Source: Streptomyces sp. NBC_00287 (lineage in GTDB: Bacteria; Actinomycetota; Actinomycetes; Streptomycetales; Streptomycetaceae). Taken from it: a DNA stretch of 64,000 bases. Position numbers and translations under genes: made by a program. Every line of letters begins with the position of its first letter. Positions within the stretch are counted from its first letter, which is position 1. Location: contig NZ_CP108053.1 in the NCBI RefSeq assembly GCF_036173105.1, positions 1,116,001 to 1,180,000 on the forward strand, written 5' to 3'. The notes below the pieces were generated by a model. It ran no database searches. It was given only the letters and a program-made list of their open reading frames with translations, and had not been told where the DNA came from. Below are positions 1 to 8,297 of this stretch, one piece after another.

Positions 1-3000
1 GTCAGGTCGAAGCCCGCGGTCCGTTCGTCCGCCGCCACCGCCTCGCCCAGCGCGGCCCGGACCCCACCGTCCTGCGCCGAGAGGTCGACCTCCCGCCAGG
101 GCAGTTCGGCGCGCCGGGTGATGATCTGCACAGGGGTGCCGTCCGGGCCCTGGCGGAAGGCGGCCCGCAGCGGTGCGTGCCGGTCCAGCAGGTGCTGTGC
201 GGCGCGGCGCAGGGCGGTGCCGTCGACCGGTCCGGACAGATCGAGCACCTGCTGGACGACGTAGAGGTCATCGCGCGTGCCGCTGGTCAGCGAGTGGAAG
301 AAGAAGCCCTGCTGGAGCGGGGTCAGCGGGAGCAGCTCCTCGATGTCGAGGGGCTGCCTGCCCTGGATCTCGGCCAGTTCGGCGGGAGCGACCTCCAGCA
401 GCGGGGCCTGCTCGGCGTGTTCCTCGACGCGCTCGACGGCCGCCTGGGCGAGTGCCTCGACGGTGCGGTGCCGGAAGACATCACGGGTGGTCAGTCCGAG
501 CCCCGACTCCCGTGCACGGATGAGGAGTTGGATGGCGGTAATGCTGTCCCCGCCGAGGGCCAGGAAGTCGTCCTCGGCCGTGACCGAGTCCAGGTCGAGC
601 ACCTCGGCGTACAGGCGGCACAGCAGCTTCTCGCGCGGGGTGCTCGGTGCCCGCCCGGAGCTCATCGCCCCGTAGTCCGGGGCGGGCAGCGCCCTCGCGT
701 CGATCTTGCCGCTCGGGGTGATCGGCAGCGCGTGCAGCGGCACCAGCGCCGAGGGGACCATGTAGTCGGGCAGCCATTCGGCGGCGTGTGCGCGCAGGGT
801 TCTCATCAGCGCGGTCACGTCACGGAAGGGGGCGGGGCGGTTGGCGTGCGGGTAGGCGCCGGCGGTCCGGTACAGGCCCGCGTGCGGGTCGGTGAGAGCG
901 AGGACCGCATCGAAGGCGCCGTCGTCGGCGGTGCCGTTCCAGGTCAGCGCCGCCCGGTAGCCGTGCTCGGCGGCCAGGGCGTGGATGTCCTCGGGGTCGA
1001 CGCCGGGTGCCGGCTCGCGGCTGCTGCCGTCCAGCGTCCGCAGGTCCGCCAGGTCGTCGGCGAGCCGGGCGTTGGGGATGCCGGTGACCCGGATCCGCGG
1101 GGGCCGTTCGGTGAACAGTACCTCCAGCCGCCCGACCTCCGCCCACGGGATCTCGCGCTCGTCGGGACCGAGGGCCCGCGGCCCGGGGCACAGCACGACG
1201 TCGTACCGGTACCGGTTCAGCTCATTGTGATGGGCGCCCCGTTTGATCCGGATCTCGGCGTCGAACCCGTCGAGGGCCGCGAAGTAGTCCGGATCCAGCA
1301 GCAGTTCGCCCTCCCAGCGCACCGACTGCTCCACGGCGGCGCACAGGGCGCTCTTGTCGTCGGTCGCGGCGCGCCGAGTCTCGACGGCCGCGCGCAGGGT
1401 GCGCAGCAGCCGCAGATTGCGTACGTCGCCGACGAAGATCCGCCCGCCGGGGGCAAGGAGCCCGGACACCGCGCGCAGGACGTCGGTGAGGTAGTCGGCA
1501 CTCGGGAAGTACTGGGCCACGGAGTTGAGGACGACGGTGTCAAAGTAGTGGGCGGGCAGTCCGGTCGTGTCGTGCGCGGGCTGGGCGCGCAGTTCCACCC
1601 CGGCGATGTCCACTTGGGCACGCAGCGCGCCGATCGCCTCGGAGGAGAGGTCGGTGCCCCAGTAGGCCTCGCAGTCGGGCGCGATCCGGGAAAGGATCAA
1701 CCCGCTACCGACGCCGATCTCCAGCACCCGGCGGGCCGGACCGAGTTCGCGGATGCGCTCGACCGTCGCCTCCCGCCACTCCCGCATCTCCTCGACGGGA
1801 ATGGGGAGTCCGTCGTACATGCTGTTCCAGCCCGCGAAGTTCTCCTGGGAGCCCTCCGAACCCGCCGCGCTGTAGAGGAGTTCGTGGACCTGCTTCCACT
1901 CCTCCACGTGCGTGCCCGAGCCGTCCAGGTCGGGCACGACGTACGCCACGAGCCGCCGGTCGCCCGGCCGGTCCTCGCGGGCGACGACCGTGACCTGGTC
2001 GACGGCCGGGTGGCCACGCAGCACCGACTCGATCTCGCCCGGTTCGATACGGAAGCCGCGGATCTTGAGCTGGGCGTCGGCGCGGCCGAGGAACTCCAGT
2101 CGTCCGTCGGCCCGTCGGCGCACGAGGTCGCCGGTGCGGTAGAGCCGCTCGCCGGGTGCGCCGAAGGGGTCGGCGACGAACCGTTCCGCGGTCAGGTCCG
2201 GGCGGCCCAGGTAGCCCCGGGCGAGGCCCGCGCCGCCGAGGTACAGCTCGCCGGTGAGGCCTGCGGGAACGGGACGGAGGTTGGCGTCGAGGACATAGGC
2301 CCGGGTGCCTGGGTCGGGCACTCCGATCGGCACGATCGCTCCGGCCGGGATGTCCGGGTCGCACAGCCCGAGCGTGGAGTTGGTGGTCGCCTCGGTGGGG
2401 CCGTAGGCGTTGAACATCATCCGCCCGCGCGCGTAGCGGCCCACCAGTTCCGGGGAGACCCGCTCGGTGCCCGCCAACAGGGCCGCGGTCGGCGGCAGTT
2501 GCACCTCGTCCGGCATCGCGGCGAGCAGCGCGGGCGGCAGGATCATGAAGGTGATGCCGTGTGCGTTCGCGTAGTCGGCGAGCGGCGCGCCCGGCACCCG
2601 GCGCTCGGCCGGTACGACGACCAGTCGGCCGCCGGAGAGCAGACCGAGGCACAGGTCCCAGAAGGCGACGTCGAAGCTCGGCGAGGCGAACTGCAGCACC
2701 CTGCTGTGCGGGCCGATGCCGAACCGTTCCGTCTGGGTGGCGACGAGCTTCGCGACACCACTGTGGGCGAGGACCACGCCCTTGGGGCGGCCGGTCGAGC
2801 CCGAGGTGTAGATGACGTAGGCGGCGCTGTGCACGGTGATCGGTGCGCCGGGATCGTGGGCCGGGCGCCGCGCGAGCTCGTCGGCCGTGCCGGGCGTGTC
2901 GAGCACCAGCAGGGCCATGCCGTCCTGCTCGGGAAGGTCCCCGGCGGTCTCCTCGGTGGTGACCATGCAGACGGGTGCGGCGTCGCCGAGCATGTACGCG

Positions 3001-3935
3001 ATGCGGTCCGCCGGGTAGTCGTGGTCGATCGGCAGATAGGCGGCGCCGGACTTGAGGACGGCGACCTCGGCGACGATCAGCTCGATGGAGCGCGGCAGCG
3101 CCAGGGCGACGATCCGCTCGGGTCCTGCTCCGCGCGCGAGCAGGGCATGGGCGAGCCGGTTGGCCCGCTCGTCCAGCTCGGCGTAGGTGAGTTCCTGGTC
3201 CTCGAAGACGAGGGCGACGGCGTCGGGGCGGCTACGGACCTGCTCGGCGAACATCGCGGGCCAGGTGGCCGCGGGGACGCTGTGCTCGGTGGCGTTCCAG
3301 TCGAGGACGACCTGCCGGTACTCCGCCTCCCCCATCAACTCCAGCCGGTCGACGGCGGTTTCCGGGCGGTCGAGTGCGTCGGTCAGCAGGGTCAGGTAGT
3401 GGCCGAGCAGCCGGTCGACGGTCGCGCTCTCGAACAGGCGTGGATCGTACGTCGCCCGCGCCTGCCCCTCGCGCACCTCCACCAACAGGTCCACCGGGCC
3501 GGGCAGTTCGCCGACGGGCCGTGCGGCCGTGGCGAACGCGGTGTTGAAGAACAGCCCTCCGCCGCGCGTGGGCCGGGGGTGCAATTCGTCGATCAGCATG
3601 TCGACGGGCAGCCGGTGGGTTTCGGCGTCCTGCCACGCCTGCTCCACGCGTCGCTGGAGCCCTTGGAAGGTGGGCTCGTGGTCGACGGACACACGTAACG
3701 GGATCCCGTCGTGGCCCACGGTGACATCGGCCGTGCCGGTGTAGCGGTGCAGCAGGGCGACGTAGGCGGTGAGCAGTTCGGTGTCCGTGGCGTCCGGGAC
3801 GCCGGACAGGGTGCGGGTGGCCCGGCCGGGGTCCGGCTCGGGCGGGTGCGGCCGGTCGACGGGCAGCGAGATCTCCAGCGGAAGCGGTGTCAGCAACCGC
3901 TGCCAGTAGGCCAGGACTTCCTCGGAACCGCACAC
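1..3935 (-). CDS. Siderophore non-ribosomal peptide synthetase, N-terminal part (runs off the left edge)
   Basis: About 1,310 codons are open on the minus strand with no stop before the edge. The GTG start at 3935 has a GGGAGG ribosome site about 9 bases upstream. Domains in order: a half-length condensation-like domain (about residues 1-215, no HHxxxDG seen); an adenylation domain with YTSGSTGRPKGVV (nt about 2766-2819) and NAYGPTEAT; an N-methyltransferase inserted after the A8 motif (RGFRIEPGEIE), with SAM motif VLEIGVGSG near nt 1700; the adenylation C-terminus (PSGKIDARALP); a carrier domain with LGGDSITA near nt 545; and the start of a true condensation domain (LPLTPLQQGFFFHS). With a formyltransferase and an ornithine monooxygenase beside it, the product is probably an N-methylated hydroxamate (coelichelin/scabichelin class). 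The substrate is not assigned. An iron box precedes it, so iron repression is expected. Confidence 0.9.
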   Translation of the reverse strand, partial: MCGSEEVLAYWQRLLTPLPLEISLPVDRPHPPEPDPGRATRTLSGVPDATDTELLTAYVALLHRYTGTADVTVGHDGIPLRVSVDHEPTFQGLQRRVEQAWQDAETHRLPVDMLIDELHPRPTRGGGLFFNTAFATAARPVGELPGPVDLLVEVREGQARATYDPRLFESATVDRLLGHYLTLLTDALDRPETAVDRLELMGEAEYRQVVLDWNATEHSVPAATWPAMFAEQVRSRPDAVALVFEDQELTYAELDERANRLAHALLARGAGPERIVALALPRSIELIVAEVAVLKSGAAYLPIDHDYPADRIAYMLGDAAPVCMVTTEETAGDLPEQDGMALLVLDTPGTADELARRPAHDPGAPITVHSAAYVIYTSGSTGRPKGVVLAHSGVAKLVATQTERFGIGPHSRVLQFASPSFDVAFWDLCLGLLSGGRLVVVPAERRVPGAPLADYANAHGITFMILPPALLAAMPDEVQLPPTAALLAGTERVSPELVGRYARGRMMFNAYGPTEATTNSTLGLCDPDIPAGAIVPIGVPDPGTRAYVLDANLRPVPAGLTGELYLGGAGLARGYLGRPDLTAERFVADPFGAPGERLYRTGDLVRRRADGRLEFLGRADAQLKIRGFRIEPGEIESVLRGHPAVDQVTVVAREDRPGDRRLVAYVVPDLDGSGTHVEEWKQVHELLYSAAGSEGSQENFAGWNSMYDGLPIPVEEMREWREATVERIRELGPARRVLEIGVGSGLILSRIAPDCEAYWGTDLSSEAIGALRAQVDIAGVELRAQPAHDTTGLPAHYFDTVVLNSVAQYFPSADYLTDVLRAVSGLLAPGGRIFVGDVRNLRLLRTLRAAVETRRAATDDKSALCAAVEQSVRWEGELLLDPDYFAALDGFDAEIRIKRGAHHNELNRYRYDVVLCPGPRALGPDEREIPWAEVGRLEVLFTERPPRIRVTGIPNARLADDLADLRTLDGSSREPAPGVDPEDIHALAAEHGYRAALTWNGTADDGAFDAVLALTDPHAGLYRTAGAYPHANRPAPFRDVTALMRTLRAHAAEWLPDYMVPSALVPLHALPITPSGKIDARALPAPDYGAMSSGRAPSTPREKLLCRLYAEVLDLDSVTAEDDFLALGGDSITAIQLLIRARESGLGLTTRDVFRHRTVEALAQAAVERVEEHAEQAPLLEVAPAELAEIQGRQPLDIEELLPLTPLQQGFFFHSLTSGTRDDLYVVQQVLDLSGPVDGTALRRAAQHLLDRHAPLRAAFRQGPDGTPVQIITRRAELPWREVDLSAQDGGVRAALGEAVAADERTAGFDL

Positions 3936-3993
3936 GGCAGCGCGCCCTCCCAGGCAGGTCGTTCCCGGCCTGGGCCGGGGATCGGCGCCATAG

Positions 3994-4012
3994 TAAGGTA
4001 AGGGTTACCTAA
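3994..4012. promoter_or_regulatory. Iron box (DmdR/IdeR/DtxR-type operator)
   Basis: The perfect palindrome AGGTAA-GGG-TTACCT (3996-4001 and 4005-4010) matches the actinobacterial iron-box pattern TTAGGTTAGGCTAACCTAA. It lies between the divergent NRPS and permease genes, so one Fe-bound DmdR-type repressor could control both directions. Confidence 0.85.
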
Positions 4013-4107
4013 TTTAATAGGCCGCGCACAGATTTGCCCAAGGGGATGGGACCGTGGCCGAACTCGCCCTACAGTCCAGACAGTTAAGGCAAGGCTGACC
4101 AAAGGAA

Positions 4108-5154
4108 GTGGACGTGGGGACCTCTGCGGTCAGGGCGGCGAAAGGCCCCCGCGCGGTACTCCTGCTCGCGCTGTCCGGCGCGGCGCTTCTCGCGCTGTGC
4201 GGTCTGTCCATGGCGTTCGGCGCGCTCAGCGTCCCCCTCGACCAGGTCTGGCACACACTGCTCGGCGATGCGCCCAACTCCCGTATCGACAACGTGATCT
4301 GGTCGGTACGGCTGCCCCGCACCGCCCTCGGACTCGCCACCGGCGCCGCGCTTGGCCTGTCGGGCGCGCTGATGCAGGCGCTGACCCGCAACCCGTTGGC
4401 CGACCCCGGCATCCTCGGTGTCAGCGCGGGCGCCGCCTTCGCCGTCGTCCTGTCCGTCGGGGTCCTCGGCATCGGCTCGGTCTACGGATACATCTGGTTC
4501 GCGTTCGCCGGGGCGTTCGCCGCCAGCGTCCTGGTCTATCTGCTGGGCGGGCTCGGCCGGTCGGGCACGACGCCGGTGAAACTCGCCCTGGCCGGCGTCG
4601 CGGTGACCTCCCTGCTGTTCTCGCTGACCAGCGCGATCGCCCTGACCGACCCGGATGCCCTGAACCGCTACCGCTTCTGGTCCGCGGGATCCCTGGCCAA
4701 CCAGAACGAGGAAGTCCTGCTGCGCGTCCTGCCGTTCCTCGCGGTCGGCGCCGTCCTGGCCCTGGCCGCCGCGCCCGCCCTGAACCGCCTCGCGCTCGGC
4801 GACGACGTCGCCAGGTCCCTGGGGCTCAGGCTCGGACTGGTCCGTGTCCAGGGCGTGGTGGCCGTCACCCTGCTCACCGGCGGCGCCGTCGCCGTCATCG
4901 GGCCCGTCGTCTTCGTCGGCCTGGTCGTCCCGCACATCGCCCGCATCCTCGCCGGGCTCGTCGGCATCGGCCCGGACCACCGCTGGCTGCTGCCCCTGTC
5001 GGCCGTGCTCGCGCCCTGTCTGCTGCTGGCCGCCGACATCGCGGGCCGACTGATCGCCAGGCCGGTCGAGATCCAGGCCGGCATCCTGGTCGCCTTCCTC
5101 GGCGGCCCGTTCTTCATCGCGCTGGTACGCCGCCGACGACTCGCGGAGCTGTGA
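4108..5154 (+). CDS. Ferric-siderophore ABC transporter permease (FecCD family), first subunit
   Basis: 348 aa, usual length for the BtuC/FecCD fold, with many hydrophobic helices from residue 15 onward. Family signatures are RLPRTALGLATGAALGLSGA with LMQALTRNPLADPGILG, and near the C-terminus GPVVFVGLVVPHIAR, the coupling region that contacts the ATPase. GTG start at 4108, with AAAGGA just upstream. First gene of a rightward three-gene import cassette downstream of the iron box. It would import the ferric form of the siderophore made by the neighbouring enzymes. No substrate-binding lipoprotein is in the window, so it is either beyond the left edge or elsewhere. Its last codons form copy 1 of a tandem repeat. 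Confidence 0.92.
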   Translation: MDVGTSAVRAAKGPRAVLLLALSGAALLALCGLSMAFGALSVPLDQVWHTLLGDAPNSRIDNVIWSVRLPRTALGLATGAALGLSGALMQALTRNPLADPGILGVSAGAAFAVVLSVGVLGIGSVYGYIWFAFAGAFAASVLVYLLGGLGRSGTTPVKLALAGVAVTSLLFSLTSAIALTDPDALNRYRFWSAGSLANQNEEVLLRVLPFLAVGAVLALAAAPALNRLALGDDVARSLGLRLGLVRVQGVVAVTLLTGGAVAVIGPVVFVGLVVPHIARILAGLVGIGPDHRWLLPLSAVLAPCLLLAADIAGRLIARPVEIQAGILVAFLGGPFFIALVRRRRLAEL

Positions 5155-5251
5155 GCCATGACGACCTGGTACGCCGCCGACGAGCCGCGGAGCTATGGCC
5201 ATGACCACCCGGTACGCCGCCGACGACCCGCGGAGCTATGGCCATGACCAC
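5122..5251 (+). repeat. Three tandem 43-44 bp copies across a permease gene junction
   Basis: Three head-to-tail copies at 5122-5165, 5166-5208 and 5209-5251. Each holds GGTACGCCGCCGACGA, then CGCGGAGCT, then CCATGAC. Copy 1 is the end of the first permease plus a start-like ATG; copy 3 supplies the real start of the second permease. The amplification leaves decoy ATGs at 5158 and 5195 that open other frames. Confidence 0.9.
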
Positions 5252-6347
5252 CGAACTCGCGCCCGTGCCGGGCGGGAAGGACTCCGCGGAGCGGCCCGCC
5301 CGCCGCACCGCCGACCGCGTCACCTTCCGGCTCACCGTCCCGCCGGTCTCCGGGCTGCTGCGGCCCCGGCTGCTGGCCGTGTGCCTGGGCCTCGCGGCGG
5401 CCGCCTTCCTGCTGTTCACGGTGGAGACCTCCATCGGGGACATCTCCCTGCCGCTCACCGATGTGATGCGGGCCCTGGTGGGCGCGGGCGACCCCGGCAC
5501 CGAGCTCATCGTCCACGAACTCCGCCTGCCCCGGGCCCTCGCGGGCCTGCTCGTCGGCATCGCGTTCGGCATCTCCGGCGCCCTGCTGCAGACCCTTACC
5601 CGCAATCCGCTCGCCAGCCCGGACATGATGGGCATCACCCAGGGCGCGGGTACGGCTGTGGTCGCCGGCATCGTCCTCGGCTGGGACGGCGGTCTGAGCA
5701 CCCAGGCCCTCGGTCTGCTCGGCGCGCTGGTGGCGGCGCTGCTCGTGTACGCGCTGGCCTGGAAGCGGGGCACCAGCGGCTACCGCATCGTCCTCGTCGG
5801 CGTGGGCGTCGCGTGGATCTGCACCAGCGCCACCGACTACCTGATGGCCCGCGGGCAGCGCTTCCAGGCGCAGGCCGCGCTGGGCTGGCTGGTCGGCAAC
5901 CTCAACGGCCGTACCTGGCAGCAGATCACCCCGCTCGCGGTAGCGATGGCCGTACTGGTCCCGCTGGCGCTGCTGCTCGGCCGACTGATGCGGACCCTGG
6001 AGCTCGGCGACGATGTCGCCCGGGGGCTCGGCACACGCGTACAGACCGTTCGCGTCGCCGTACTCCTCGCCGCCGTAGGTCTGGTGGCCTTCGGGACGGC
6101 GACCGCGGGGCCCGTGGCCTTCGTGGCGCTCGCCGCACCCCAGGTCGCCCAGCGCCTGGCCGGTACGGCCTTCCCGCCGCCCCTGGGCGCCGGGCTGACC
6201 GGCGCCGTGATGGTGCTGGGATCCGATCTCGTCGCCCGCAAGCTCCTGGACACCGAGCTTCCGGTCGGGATCGTCACGGGTGTGCTGGGCGCGCCCGTAC
6301 TGCTGTGGCTGCTCGTCCGCGCCAATCGCGCAGGTTCAGGAGGCTGA
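5238..6347 (+). CDS. Ferric-siderophore ABC transporter permease (FecCD family), second subunit
   Basis: 369 aa. A hydrophilic N-terminal stretch of about 50 residues is followed by a BtuC-type permease. Signatures: RLPRALAGLLVGIAFGISGA, LLQTLTRNPLASPDMMGI and GPVAFVALAAPQVAQRL. It pairs with the 4108 permease to form the membrane heterodimer. The ATG at 5238 (or the next, 5244) sits in the third copy of the tandem repeat. The earlier ATGs in copies 1 and 2 are in other frames; the one at 5158 stops after about 30 codons. The stop lies 4 bp before the ATPase start, indicating translational coupling. Confidence 0.92.
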   Translation: MAMTTELAPVPGGKDSAERPARRTADRVTFRLTVPPVSGLLRPRLLAVCLGLAAAAFLLFTVETSIGDISLPLTDVMRALVGAGDPGTELIVHELRLPRALAGLLVGIAFGISGALLQTLTRNPLASPDMMGITQGAGTAVVAGIVLGWDGGLSTQALGLLGALVAALLVYALAWKRGTSGYRIVLVGVGVAWICTSATDYLMARGQRFQAQAALGWLVGNLNGRTWQQITPLAVAMAVLVPLALLLGRLMRTLELGDDVARGLGTRVQTVRVAVLLAAVGLVAFGTATAGPVAFVALAAPQVAQRLAGTAFPPPLGAGLTGAVMVLGSDLVARKLLDTELPVGIVTGVLGAPVLLWLLVRANRAGSGG

Positions 6348-6351
6348 AGAC

Positions 6352-7215
6352 GTGTCGAAGAAGGACCCCGCACCGGTCGGCGGCCCCGACCTGCGCGCCG
6401 AGAGCCTACGGCTGGCGTACGACGACCGGGTCGTCGTCGAGGATCTCGACCTGGTGGTGCCCACCGGCCGGATCACGGTGATCGTCGGGGCCAACGCATG
6501 CGGCAAGTCCACGCTGCTGCGCGCCCTGGCCCGGCTGCTGACCCCCAAGTCCGGTGCCGTCCACCTCGACGGGCGCTCGATCCATGCGATCCCGACCCGT
6601 GCCCTCGCCCAGCAGCTGGGCATCCTGCCGCAGTCCCCGGTCGCCCCCGAGGGGCTGACCGTCATCGACCTGGTGGGGCGCGGCCGTTCACCGCACCAGA
6701 CCTGGTGGCGGCAGTGGTCGTCCGCCGACGAGGAGGCGGTGCACGAGGCGCTGCGGGCCACCGACATGACCGACCTGGCGCACCGGGCGGTGGACGAGCT
6801 GTCCGGCGGCCAACGGCAGCGGGCCTGGATCGCCATGGCGGTCGCCCAGGGCACCCCGGTGATGCTGCTGGACGAGCCGACGACCTACCTCGACCTCGCC
6901 CACCAGATCGACGTACTCGACCTGATCACCGATCTGAACCGGCATCAGGGCCGCACGGTCGTGATGGTGCTGCACGACCTCAACCAGGCCTGCCGGTACG
7001 CCGACCACATCGTCGCGATGAAGGCGGGCCGGATCGCAGGCGAAGGCTCCCCCAGCGAGGTCGTCACCGCGGCGATGGTGGAGGAGGTCTTCGGACTGCG
7101 GTGCGTCGTCGGTACGGATCCGGTGAGCGGGACGCCGATGGTGATTCCGATGGGCCGGCACCACGAGGGGGTCGAGGACGCGGCGCCGGTCGCCGTCCCG
7201 CATGCCACCGGATGA
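6352..7215 (+). CDS. Ferric-siderophore ABC transporter ATP-binding protein (FepC-like)
   Basis: 287 aa. GTG start at 6352 with a perfect AGGAGG at 6338-6343; this is preferred over the 6280 opening, which overlaps the permease gene. Walker A VGANACGKST (one residue differs from the usual GPNGCGKST), Q-loop LPQSP, signature LSGGQRQRAWIAMAVAQ, Walker B VMLLDEPTTYLDL and switch His in MVLHDLNQACRYAD. It energises import by the two preceding permeases. It converges on the formyltransferase gene with only 12 bp between stops. Confidence 0.93.
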   Translation: MSKKDPAPVGGPDLRAESLRLAYDDRVVVEDLDLVVPTGRITVIVGANACGKSTLLRALARLLTPKSGAVHLDGRSIHAIPTRALAQQLGILPQSPVAPEGLTVIDLVGRGRSPHQTWWRQWSSADEEAVHEALRATDMTDLAHRAVDELSGGQRQRAWIAMAVAQGTPVMLLDEPTTYLDLAHQIDVLDLITDLNRHQGRTVVMVLHDLNQACRYADHIVAMKAGRIAGEGSPSEVVTAAMVEEVFGLRCVVGTDPVSGTPMVIPMGRHHEGVEDAAPVAVPHATG

Positions 7216-7227
7216 GGTGGCGGGGCC

Positions 7228-8175
7228 CTACGGACGTGCCGTCAGATAGCCCCCCATCGTGCGGAAGTACTCGGTGGCCGGGTACTCGGTGCCGTCCTCG
7301 GTCCGCACCCGCTGGACCAGCAGACCGGGCAGCCGTCCGGAACGCGCCCCGGCGCCGGCCACGATGACGATCCCGTCTCCCTCGCGGATGAAGATCCGCC
7401 CCGGGGTGCCGCCATAACGCCCTTGGGAGACCGCCGCCTTGACGATCCGGAGGCGCTCGCCGCGGTGGTGCGTGAAGGCGTTCGGGTACGGATCCGACTG
7501 GGCCCGCACCAGCCGCTCCAGGTCCTCGGCGGGCCAGGTCCAGTCGATGCGGCTGTCCTCCAGGGACCGCTTGTGGAAGAAGCTCGACCGGGAGCGGTCC
7601 TGTGCGATCCACTCGGCCTTGCCGGAGGCGATGAGGTCCAGGGACTCCCGGACCACGGGGCCGATCAGATCGACCGTGCGGTGGAACAGGTCGGTCGCGG
7701 TGTCGGCGGGGCCGACGGGCACCGCGCGCTGCAACAGGATGTCGCCCATGTCGAGTTCGGCGTCCATGCGGTGGGCGGTGACGCCGACCCGCTGCTCGCC
7801 GTTGATGAGCGCCCAGATCAGCGGCGAGAATCCGGCGTAGGACGGCAGCAGCGAGTCGTGGATGTTGAGCGTGCCGTGCGGGGGCAGATCGAAGATCTCT
7901 TCGGGCAGCCAGGTACGCCAGTTGTTGGCGACGATGATGTCCGGCTCGGCGTCCTTGAGCGTCTGAAGGAGTTCGTCGTCGCCAGGGCGGCTGCGCAACA
8001 GCACCGGTACGCCGTGCTTTTCGGCCAGGTCGGCGACCGAGTCGCTCCAGATCCTCTCGTAGACGTGGTCGCTCTTGGGGTGGGTGACGACCAGGACCAC
8101 TTCGTGCTCGGAGTCCAGCAGAGCCTGCAGCGTCCGGTGTCCCCAGGTCTGGTAACCGAACATGACGACCCGCAT
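7228..8175 (-). CDS. N5-hydroxyornithine formyltransferase (CchA-like, N10-formyl-THF dependent)
   Basis: 315 aa. N-terminal methionyl-tRNA-formyltransferase fold with the NIHDSLLPSYAG motif (catalytic Asn/His region) and DILLQRAVPV, then a C-terminal barrel-like domain. The start MRVVMFGYQTWG at 8175 has a purine-rich site (GAGGAG) just upstream. In coelichelin-type pathways this enzyme formylates N5-hydroxyornithine before it is loaded on the NRPS. It is divergent from the ornithine monooxygenase across the second iron box. A formyltransferase for UDP-sugars is possible by sequence family alone; the neighbourhood argues for hydroxyornithine. Confidence 0.88.
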   Translation of the reverse strand: MRVVMFGYQTWGHRTLQALLDSEHEVVLVVTHPKSDHVYERIWSDSVADLAEKHGVPVLLRSRPGDDELLQTLKDAEPDIIVANNWRTWLPEEIFDLPPHGTLNIHDSLLPSYAGFSPLIWALINGEQRVGVTAHRMDAELDMGDILLQRAVPVGPADTATDLFHRTVDLIGPVVRESLDLIASGKAEWIAQDRSRSSFFHKRSLEDSRIDWTWPAEDLERLVRAQSDPYPNAFTHHRGERLRIVKAAVSQGRYGGTPGRIFIREGDGIVIVAGAGARSGRLPGLLVQRVRTEDGTEYPATEYFRTMGGYLTARP

Positions 8176-8196
8176 ATAAGCCCTCCTCAGCCATTG

Positions 8197-8219
8197 CTAG
8201 GTAAGGCTAACCTTATCTA
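8197..8219. promoter_or_regulatory. Iron box (DmdR/IdeR-type operator)
   Basis: TAGGTAAGGCTAACCTTATC is close to the consensus TTAGGTTAGGCTAACCTAA. It sits in the divergent promoter of the formyltransferase and ornithine monooxygenase genes, so both should be induced together when iron is low. Confidence 0.88.
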
Positions 8220-8297
8220 GCATGTGCCTGCTCGGGGGAGCCTGTGGCATCCATTGGAGAACGCTGTGCGCTCCCCCCTACAGGAGGCGATGACGCG

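Noticed and set aside
177..3698. 1,173-residue open frame on the plus strand
   Set aside because: Gly/Arg/Val-rich antisense shadow of the NRPS; the minus strand carries clear adenylation, methyltransferase and carrier motifs.
5195..6481. 428-residue frame starting in repeat copy 2
   Set aside because: Wrong frame; Arg/Pro-rich shadow of the second permease and the ATPase start.
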